This document shows, piece by piece, positions 16,876 through 22,855 of a stretch of DNA of 44,171 bases. The DNA lies in assembly GCA_026129685.1 (NCBI GenBank), contig JAHCHO010000015.1, positions 1 to 44,171 on the forward strand, given 5' to 3'. Both the position numbers and the translations under genes were made by a program. This DNA is from Fimbriimonadaceae bacterium. Lineage in GTDB: Bacteria > Armatimonadota > Fimbriimonadia > Fimbriimonadales > Fimbriimonadaceae. How positions within the stretch are numbered: the first letter of the stretch is position 1; the number at the start of each line of letters is the position of its first letter. Below the pieces are notes generated by a model, which did not search any database, was not told the DNA's origin, and saw nothing but the letters and a program-made list of their open reading frames with translations.

Positions 16876-16956
16876 GCGGTTGATGATCGCGTCCGGCTCC
16901 GAAGGAGCGTATTGACGAACGCGATCCCTGTTCGAACAGGTGCTACTCCCCTCCAC
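16865..16956 (-). ncRNA. manganese riboswitch (yybP-ykoY) aptamer
   Basis: On the minus strand, P1 is GTGGAGG (16956-16950) pairing with CCTCCAC (16871-16865). The diagnostic junction GGGGAGTAGC follows, then a P2-like hairpin CCTGTTCGAACAGG. P3 GATCGCGT/ACGCGATC encloses the second conserved segment CGTCAATAC, a GCTCC-TTCG-GGAGC hairpin and CGG. These elements match the yybP-ykoY Mn2+ aptamer (RF00080), as I recall from the Lactococcus and E. coli examples. Binding of Mn2+ should stabilise P1, take CCTCCAC away from the terminator and turn the operon on. The downstream terC agrees with known members. Confidence 0.93.
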
Positions 16957-16979
16957 GGGGACTATTCGCTTGTCAGGCT

Positions 16980-17009
16980 ATTATACGCCGCTCCCGCCAT
17001 ATTCGTCAC
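16980..17009 (-). promoter_or_regulatory. promoter of the riboswitch-zf-TFIIB-terC operon
   Basis: Minus strand: -35 GTGACG (17009-17004), 18-nt spacer, perfect -10 TATAAT (16985-16980). The predicted start near 16973 leaves about 17 nt before aptamer helix P1 and a leader of about 160 nt. Confidence 0.8.
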
Positions 17010-17147
17010 GGGTGCGCCAAGACCACCACCGGTCCCTTGGTCCCAACACGTCAACTTCGGGCGAACGAAGTAACGGACCGGGAACGCAAGGCGTGGTCCC
17101 TCCGTATTCACCGTTGCTTTCGAGTGCCCGAGGAGGCGTGAAGACGG

Positions 17148-19130
17148 ATGAAACTGTTTCCCATATTGGCCTTTTCCGCTTTGACCACCGCCCTGACCGG
17201 TGGCTTTGGACCGCACGAAGCGACCAAGGATGGGTCGTCGACGAGTGCTCCGCGAGTCGAGCGACTTTCGGACCGAGCGCGTCGCGTGGTGCTCGCCTCT
17301 GAGCTCGCTTCGTTGCCGAGCGTGAGGATCGGCGAAGACGGCCGCACCTTCATCGCCGCCGATATCCCCGCCAAAGGCATCTGGCTGGAGTTGGATGGAG
17401 AGCGTGCGGTTCGCGGCGGCGCGGGATCGCCGAACGGAGACGCCGGCACGCGCTTCGCCACCGTCTCCGTGCGGCCGATGCCGACCATGGCGTTGGCCGT
17501 TCACCAATCCAAGACGCCCGCCGACGACCCGGTTGACCTCTCCGGCCTCCTCAAGGATCTCAACCTCGAGGGCATCCTCGGCAACCTCCCGAAGAACCTC
17601 GCGCCCATGCTCGGCTCGATCGACGGACTCGTCGGGGATCTGATGAAGGAACTCTCCCCCGTCATCGCCGGCGCGGCCGAACTGGAAGCCCTCAAGCAGG
17701 ACGGGGCCAAGTCCGACCTGAGCGACGCCGACAAGAAGGCCCTTGAGCAACGCATCGCTGCCCTCGAGAAGAAGATCGAGGACTTGGCCGAGAAACTCTC
17801 CAAGCGGTTCGAGAGCTTCGACTCTAAGTTTGATGAAAAGCGCTTCGATGAGATGGGCAAGAAGATCGCCGCCCGCGCCGAAGACATGGCCAAGCGCCTC
17901 GAGAAGAACGCGATCAAAGCCGACGACCCTAAGTTCAAGGCCCGTATCGAGTCCGACCGAAAGGCGTCCGCCAAGGACCGCGAAAGCCTCGAACTGGATG
18001 CGAGGAGGTTGGCGGACGAGGCTCGTGCCATGGCCGAAAGGGCGCGCAACGAGGTCCGCGTCAAGTTCAACGGCCAGGAGTTGAAGAAGTTGACCGACGA
18101 AGCCCGCGCCATGGCCGACAAGGCGCGCAACGAGGTCCGCGTTAAGTTCAACGATCAAGAGCTGAAGAAGATGTCCGACGAGGCTCGTGCCATGGCCGAC
18201 AAGGCGCGCCGAGAGGTCCGCGTCGAGATCGGCAAGGACGGCAAGGCTCCGCAGGTCTACACCTTCCGGTCCGACGGCAAGGGCGACCGGGCGTTCGTCC
18301 TCGACCGCAAACTCGGAACGATGCGGCCCATGACCGGCGACGAGAGGAAGGAGGCCGAGGCTCTTCGCCGCCGGATCATGGAGGAGTTCACCGCCAAGGG
18401 CGTGATGGGAGGCGCCAAGGACACGGCGGACCTGGAAAGGCGCCTAGAAGAGCTGATGAAGAAGCAGGGCAAAGGCGGGAATCCTGGCCTGTTCGTTTTC
18501 GGCGGCACCGCCAAGGACCTCCCCCCGGGACTGTTCGGCGAAAAGGGGTTTCCCCGCGTCTTTGTCGACGACAAGGACTTCGTGTGGGCGCCAAAGGCGC
18601 CGCTGCCCCCGACCATGCCGCGCGTCCCCAACGTCGCCAGCCCAAACGGCATGGCCTTGCCCTTTGACGGGTCCGCCCTCAAGGGATTCCTGAAAGGGAA
18701 CCCGGGCATGCTCGATGAGAAGACCCTCGATGCGCTGACCAAGCAACTGGAAGAGGTGCGGAACGAGATCGCCAAGCTCCGCGACGAGCTCCGCAAGAAG
18801 CGAGAGGGCGGAAGCGCCGCCTCCCTCGGCGCCATCGGGACCAACCTGGCCCGGTGGCAGGCGCCCGAGTTCGAGGGGTTCGGCAAGTTGCGGAAAGGAT
18901 GGCAAGTGCCGGGCGCCGACGCGATGGCCGATCTCCTCGACACCCTGACCCCCGACCAGGTGCAACGCCACGAGGACCAAGGCTTTCTCGCCCTCTCCGA
19001 CCTGACCCCCACCCAGCGTCGTATGCTGGGCGAGATGGACGTGCTGCCCTGGGAGATCGGACTGAGCCTGAACGGCCGCAAGCTCAACCTGAGAACGAGC
19101 CCGAACGCCCGCATTCCCGCCCAGAACTAG
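17148..19130 (+). CDS. secreted coiled-coil repeat protein of unknown function
   Basis: 660 aa. A signal peptide (KLFPILAFSALTTALTGGFG) is followed by a beta-like region to about residue 120. A long charged helical section from about 175 to 365 includes three near-identical 27-residue repeats (DEARAMAxKARNEVRVKFN). A Gly/Pro-rich middle, another coiled coil (LTKQLEEVRNEIAKLRDELRKKREGG, read in two parts) and a conserved-looking C-terminus (LTPDQVQRHEDQGF, LPWEIGLSLNGRKLNL) follow. GAGGAGG lies 12 nt upstream of ATG 17148. A perfect 19-bp terminator ends it. Not recognised; probably an exported structural or envelope protein. The helical section also produces a long spurious antisense ORF. Confidence 0.8.
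   Translation: MKLFPILAFSALTTALTGGFGPHEATKDGSSTSAPRVERLSDRARRVVLASELASLPSVRIGEDGRTFIAADIPAKGIWLELDGERAVRGGAGSPNGDAGTRFATVSVRPMPTMALAVHQSKTPADDPVDLSGLLKDLNLEGILGNLPKNLAPMLGSIDGLVGDLMKELSPVIAGAAELEALKQDGAKSDLSDADKKALEQRIAALEKKIEDLAEKLSKRFESFDSKFDEKRFDEMGKKIAARAEDMAKRLEKNAIKADDPKFKARIESDRKASAKDRESLELDARRLADEARAMAERARNEVRVKFNGQELKKLTDEARAMADKARNEVRVKFNDQELKKMSDEARAMADKARREVRVEIGKDGKAPQVYTFRSDGKGDRAFVLDRKLGTMRPMTGDERKEAEALRRRIMEEFTAKGVMGGAKDTADLERRLEELMKKQGKGGNPGLFVFGGTAKDLPPGLFGEKGFPRVFVDDKDFVWAPKAPLPPTMPRVPNVASPNGMALPFDGSALKGFLKGNPGMLDEKTLDALTKQLEEVRNEIAKLRDELRKKREGGSAASLGAIGTNLARWQAPEFEGFGKLRKGWQVPGADAMADLLDTLTPDQVQRHEDQGFLALSDLTPTQRRMLGEMDVLPWEIGLSLNGRKLNLRTSPNARIPAQN
18015..18227 (+). repeat. 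three tandem 81-bp (27-aa) coding repeats
   Basis: Units begin at 18015, 18096 and 18177, exactly 81 bp apart, each opening GACGA(G/A)GC(T/C)CG(T/C)GCCATGGCCGA. The third is partial. They keep frame and encode helical repeats in the secreted coiled-coil protein. Synonymous differences show they are not a very recent copy event. Confidence 0.9.
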
Positions 19131-19145
19131 CGACGATCCAAGACC

Positions 19146-19188
19146 TGAGGTCGGGGTCGCCACGTCAAGCGTGGCGACCCCGACCTCA
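19146..19188. terminator. 19-bp bidirectional terminator hairpin
   Basis: A perfect 19-bp inverted repeat (TGAGGTCGGGGTCGCCACG and its complement) with a 5-nt loop lies between convergent genes. Its right arm includes the TGA stop of the minus-strand DinB gene (19186-19188). Confidence 0.85.
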
Positions 19189-19671
19189 TTCCTGGGGGAA
19201 CCCGGGCGCCGTCCGGATAAGCCAAACTTGACCCTGGTGGTAGCCCGGATGGAAGGCCAGCCGCGCCATCGCCCCCGTCCCATCGATCACCGGGCCCAGC
19301 GCGCTGACGAGGGACTTCGCACGAACCTCGTCCGTGTTCCGTGCCAGCAAATCGCCCGCGACCGACTTCCCTTCCGCCAACGCCCGTGCGACCAACTCCG
19401 GCGTGATCTCCTCCGGCGCGAATGGGAACGGCTTGTCGTTGACCACCCCGTCCGTGGAGGCTTGCTCCACGCGCTTGGCGAACCCGTCGAGCGACAAGTC
19501 CAGCAACTGCCGCGCGAAGAACAACTCGACCCCCGCGACGTGAATCGCCATTTCGCCGATCGTCAACGCCTGCGGATGGAGGCGCCAATTGAGCTGACGA
19601 TCGCTCAAGTCGGACAACGAATCGACCAGGCGTCCACGGCACAGATTCCACGAGGCGGCGAAATCGCTCAT
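19186..19671 (-). CDS. DinB-superfamily protein (second copy type)
   Basis: 161 aa, starting MSDFAASWNLC at ATG 19671. DinB-like features are LNWRLHPQALTIGEMAIHVAGVELFF, with a histidine near residue 46, and a second histidine pair near the end (AFHPGYHQGQVWLIR), the metal triad arrangement of the superfamily. It shares little with the 139-aa DinB protein at 11864. Reaction unknown. A TACACT hexamer 6 nt upstream suggests a leaderless mRNA. The longer frame to 19791 is antisense to carB and not used. Confidence 0.8.
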   Translation of the reverse strand: MSDFAASWNLCRGRLVDSLSDLSDRQLNWRLHPQALTIGEMAIHVAGVELFFARQLLDLSLDGFAKRVEQASTDGVVNDKPFPFAPEEITPELVARALAEGKSVAGDLLARNTDEVRAKSLVSALGPVIDGTGAMARLAFHPGYHQGQVWLIRTAPGFPQE

Positions 19672-19677
19672 GGCCGG

Positions 19678-19683
19678 AGTGTA
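19678..19683 (-). promoter_or_regulatory. -10 hexamer (TACACT), leaderless-type
   Basis: On the minus strand TACACT ends 6 nt before ATG 19671, with no Shine-Dalgarno sequence between. Confidence 0.5.
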
Positions 19684-19735
19684 TCCCGGCGCGCGGCGCG
19701 GCTCCCCCACCATCGGGTTCAATACCCGGTAGCCC

Positions 19736-21400
19736 ATGAAACCCACCGTCCTTGTGCTCGGGTCCGGTCCCATCCGTATCGGCCAAGGCATCGAGTTCGA
19801 CTACTCCTGCGTTCACTGCATCTGGGCGCTGCAAGAGCTCGGCTACCGCGCCATCATCGTCAACAACAACCCCGAAACCGTCAGCACCGACTTCGATACG
19901 GGCGATGGACTCTACTTCGAGCCCGTCACCTTGGACGACGTGATGGACGTGATCGCGCACGAGAACCCGATTGGCGTCGTCGTCCAATTCGGCGGGCAGA
20001 CGGCGATCAACCTCGCCCAAGGTCTGCACGATCGCGACGTCAAAATCCTTGGCACCTCCGAGTCGGCCATCGCCGCCGCCGAAGACCGCGACCTTTTCGA
20101 GCGCTTCATGACCAAGCTCGGCCTGCCCAAGCCCGAAGGACGCGCCGTGCGGAGCCTGGCCCAGGCCGAAGGGGTCGCGGGGGAGATCGGCTATCCCGTC
20201 TTGGTCCGGCCCTCGTTCGTGCTCGGCGGCCGAGCGATGGAGATTGTCTACGACCTGGATCACCTTCGCGCGTTCTACGCCGAGGCTGAAGACGCCAACC
20301 CCGGCCAGCCCGTCCTCATTGACAAGTACATGCTCGGCAAAGAGGCCGAAGTGGACGTGATCTCGGATGGCGTAGACACCCTCGTTCCCGGGATCATGGA
20401 GCACATCGAGCGCGCCGGGGTCCACAGCGGCGACTCCATGGCCGCCTATCCGGCGGTTACCCTGAGCGAGGCCGTCCAGGCCCAAATGGTCGTCGCCGCC
20501 TGCCGCATCGCCCGTGAACTCGGCGTCAAGGGCCTGATGAACATCCAGTTCGTGGTCGAGGACGACGTCGCCTACGTGCTGGAAGTCAACCCGCGGGCGT
20601 CGCGCACCGTCCCTTACCTCAGTAAGGTCACCGGCGTCCCGATGGTGGATCTCGCGACCCGGTGCATGATGGGGGAGAAGCTCCGCGACCTGGGCTATGA
20701 AAGCGGACTTTGGGTCCTGACCGGCGGACCGAATCCCCCCGCCGGACCCTCCCACACCCCGCGCGCCGCCGGCCGCATCCTCCCCGAACAGGCCTTCGTC
20801 GCAGGTCCCGTCGCTCTGCCAAAGCCCGTCGTCTACGCCGTCAAGGCCCCCGTCTTCAGCTTCCAGAAGTTGCGCAAGGTCGAGCCCCGCTTGGGACCGG
20901 AGATGAAGTCCACCGGGGAGATTCTCGGCATCGACAACACCTATGTGGCGGCCCTCTACAAAGCCTTGGTCGCCAGCCATATCCAGTTCCGGGGCGAAGG
21001 CTACGTGCTCATGACCGTCCGTGACGACGACAAGCCCACCGGCGTCGCCATCGCCCGCGAACTCGTGCGCAACGGCAAGCGCCTCGCCGCCACCGGCGGC
21101 ACCCATCGCGCGCTGGCGGACGCGCGAATCACCGCGCACCGCGTGAACAAGATTCGTGAGGGGAACCCCAACCTGCTCGACCTCATCCTCCAGGGCGAGG
21201 TCAGCCTGATGATCAACACCCCCGGCACCGATCGCGTGGCCGAACTCGAGGCGGCGCACATCCGCCGAGCCTGCATCGAAACCGGTGTCCCCTGCGTCAC
21301 CAGCATCGACACCGCCGAGGCGATCGCCCAAGCGATGGAGTTGTACGCCGACCCGTCGCGCGCTCAGGTCCTGCGTCTCCAGGAGTACTTCACCGCCTAG
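19736..21400 (+). CDS. carB: carbamoyl-phosphate synthase large chain, C-terminal half (split CarB)
   Basis: 554 aa corresponding to the second half of E. coli CarB (about 1073 aa). It contains the carbamoyl-phosphate-forming ATP-grasp unit (VLGSGPIRIGQGIEFDYSCVH, NNNPETVSTD, VRPSFVLGGRAMEIVYD, EVNPRASRTVPYLSKVTG) and the MGS-like allosteric domain from about residue 425 (RELVRNGKRLAATGGTHRAL, INTPGTDR). The start ATG falls exactly at the junction of the two halves, so this is a genuine split subunit and not a broken gene. The N-terminal, bicarbonate-phosphorylating half is not in the window. About 25 extra residues sit near position 330 (GPNPPAGPSHTPRAAG). It feeds arginine and pyrimidine synthesis. 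Confidence 0.95.
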   Translation: MKPTVLVLGSGPIRIGQGIEFDYSCVHCIWALQELGYRAIIVNNNPETVSTDFDTGDGLYFEPVTLDDVMDVIAHENPIGVVVQFGGQTAINLAQGLHDRDVKILGTSESAIAAAEDRDLFERFMTKLGLPKPEGRAVRSLAQAEGVAGEIGYPVLVRPSFVLGGRAMEIVYDLDHLRAFYAEAEDANPGQPVLIDKYMLGKEAEVDVISDGVDTLVPGIMEHIERAGVHSGDSMAAYPAVTLSEAVQAQMVVAACRIARELGVKGLMNIQFVVEDDVAYVLEVNPRASRTVPYLSKVTGVPMVDLATRCMMGEKLRDLGYESGLWVLTGGPNPPAGPSHTPRAAGRILPEQAFVAGPVALPKPVVYAVKAPVFSFQKLRKVEPRLGPEMKSTGEILGIDNTYVAALYKALVASHIQFRGEGYVLMTVRDDDKPTGVAIARELVRNGKRLAATGGTHRALADARITAHRVNKIREGNPNLLDLILQGEVSLMINTPGTDRVAELEAAHIRRACIETGVPCVTSIDTAEAIAQAMELYADPSRAQVLRLQEYFTA

Positions 21401-21430
21401 GACCCAGGCTCCGGTTCGACGGGCGTGCGC

Positions 21431-21436
21431 CACAAT
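21431..21436 (+). promoter_or_regulatory. -10 hexamer (CACAAT), leaderless-type
   Basis: CACAAT ends 6 nt before ATG 21443. The pattern hexamer + 6-9 nt + ATG matches other isolated genes here and decides the start over the in-frame GTG 21425. Confidence 0.45.
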
Positions 21437-21442
21437 GACGCC

Positions 21443-22375
21443 ATGCGACGGGTCAAACTGCCCAACACCGACCTTGAAATCTCGGCGCTCGCGTACGGTT
21501 GCATGCGCGTGGCGGGAACCTGGAACCCGGCCGAAATCACCGCCGAACGCGACACGGCCGGACAGGCGAGCATCTTGGCCGCCTACGACGCCGGGTACAC
21601 GCTCTTCGACCATGCCGACATCTACTGCGCGGGCGGATGCGAGGAGATTCACGGGCGTGTTCTCAAAGGCACGCCCGGGATGCGCCGCGAGATCGTGATC
21701 GCGACCAAGTGCGGCATTCGTTTTGGAGGCGACCCGAATCCCGACTCGCCCCACCGCTTCGACTTCCGGTCCGAGCACATCGTGCGTTCCTGTGAGAAGT
21801 CGCTTGTTCGGCTCCGCACCGATTACATCGACATCTACCAGCTTCACCGGCCCGACTACCTCATGGATCCGGCCGAGGTCGCCGAAGCGTTCGTCGCCTT
21901 GCGGGACGCCGGCAAGGTGCGCTACTTCGGGGTGAGCAACTTCCTGCCCAGCAAGGTTTCGGCCCTCCAGAGGCACCTTGGCTTCCCCCTCGTCGTCAAC
22001 CAGATCGAGGTCCATCTTGGTCGACTTGCTCCCTTCGAGGACGGCACGCTGGACCAGTGCGTCGGCGACCGGATCGCTGCCCTCGCCTGGAGTCCACTGG
22101 CGGGAGGCTGGCTGGGCGAAGGGTTCGACGCCCCGGACTCGGACCCCCGCTCCAAGCTGTTGAGAGCGGTGGACGAGTTCGCCGCGCTTCACCGAGTGAC
22201 CCGCACCGAGATCGCCCTCGCCTGGCTGATGCAGCACCCCGCCCCCATCGTCCCGATCATCGGCACGACCAAACCGACGCGAATCCGGCAGGCCACCAAG
22301 GCCGCCGATCTCGACCTCGGTCGCGAGGCCTGGTACAAGTTGATGGTCGCGGCGCGCGGCGAAGGTCTGCCCTAG
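21443..22375 (+). CDS. aldo/keto reductase (YdhF-like)
   Basis: 310-aa NAD(P)H-dependent aldo/keto reductase with a (beta/alpha)8 barrel. The catalytic tetrad is D56 (FDHADIY), Y61, K89 (IATKCG) and H135 (YQLHRPD). The cofactor-binding segments GVSNFLPSK, AWSPLAGGWLGEG and PIIGTTKPTRIRQA are in their usual order. The sequence style is closest to the E. coli YdhF group; the physiological carbonyl substrate is unknown. It is monocistronic by its own promoter hexamer and follows carB with a 42-nt gap. Confidence 0.92.
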   Translation: MRRVKLPNTDLEISALAYGCMRVAGTWNPAEITAERDTAGQASILAAYDAGYTLFDHADIYCAGGCEEIHGRVLKGTPGMRREIVIATKCGIRFGGDPNPDSPHRFDFRSEHIVRSCEKSLVRLRTDYIDIYQLHRPDYLMDPAEVAEAFVALRDAGKVRYFGVSNFLPSKVSALQRHLGFPLVVNQIEVHLGRLAPFEDGTLDQCVGDRIAALAWSPLAGGWLGEGFDAPDSDPRSKLLRAVDEFAALHRVTRTEIALAWLMQHPAPIVPIIGTTKPTRIRQATKAADLDLGREAWYKLMVAARGEGLP

Positions 22376-22382
22376 GTCGTCC

Positions 22383-22411
22383 TTGGTTTTGGGCGGGGCC
22401 CGTCGTATCAT
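22383..22411 (+). promoter_or_regulatory. promoter of the small 22421 gene
   Basis: -35 TTGGTT (22383-22388), 17-nt spacer, -10 TATCAT (22406-22411). The start codon ATG 22421 lies 9 nt after the -10, so the leader is at most a few bases. Confidence 0.6.
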
Positions 22412-22420
22412 GAAGGTGCT

Positions 22421-22798
22421 ATGGCGGAAACCCTTCGATACGATTGGGAGTGCGCCGAGTACTACCAAGAGGAAGCGTCGGCGCTCGACGAACTCACTGC
22501 TTGGGCGAAGAGCCTGGGCTGGAACATCCTGCCGCGGCCGAAGACGGCCCACGCCGGCGGACGGCCCCGCGAGATCGATCTCTGGATCGACGATACGTGC
22601 CTCCGCGTCGAGGTCGAACCGAAGGCGCGCCGCGCGGAAGCGGCCCTGCGTCTGCAGGGGCAGCCTTCGCATCGCCAGGCTCGCGTCGTCCGACGCCCCG
22701 GCCCCAGTCCGTGGTGCGTCGAAGTAGACGGAACCACCGTGTCGCGGCGCTGGTCTCCGGACACCTTGGCGTGGCTCCATCGCGTCCTGACCGAATAA
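22421..22798 (+). CDS. hypothetical 125-aa protein with a nuclease-like motif
   Basis: 125 aa, soluble, Trp/Arg-rich. Residues 50-68 read REIDLWI then LRVEVEPK: an acidic residue D53 and E66-x-K68 separated by a strand turn, the arrangement seen in PD-(D/E)XK nuclease folds. An upstream Glu in the first helix (E10 or E17) could complete the site. The rest includes a basic patch (KARRAEAALRLQ, QARVVRRPG). No family is recognised. The nuclease reading is inference from one short motif and could be chance. Codon use matches its neighbours, and a -35/-10 pair precedes the gene. Confidence 0.75.
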   Translation: MAETLRYDWECAEYYQEEASALDELTAWAKSLGWNILPRPKTAHAGGRPREIDLWIDDTCLRVEVEPKARRAEAALRLQGQPSHRQARVVRRPGPSPWCVEVDGTTVSRRWSPDTLAWLHRVLTE

Positions 22799-22842
22799 AC
22801 CCGGGCCGACCGGTCACGCCCGAAACGAACCGGTCGGCTAGG

Positions 22843-22848
22843 TAGTCT
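22843..22848 (+). promoter_or_regulatory. -10 hexamer (TAGTCT), leaderless-type
   Basis: TAGTCT ends 7 nt before GTG 22856, supporting that GTG as the start of the secreted GH-like protein. Confidence 0.45.
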
Positions 22849-22855
22849 ATTCCGC

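Noticed and set aside
16962-18158. 398-codon minus-strand repetitive open frame
   Set aside because: Antisense of the 27-aa helical repeats, and its end lies in the riboswitch leader.
19127-22780. 1217-codon minus-strand open frame
   Set aside because: It is antisense to carB, the aldo/keto reductase and part of a DinB gene, all with clear homology. High GC and third-position bias create long mirror frames.
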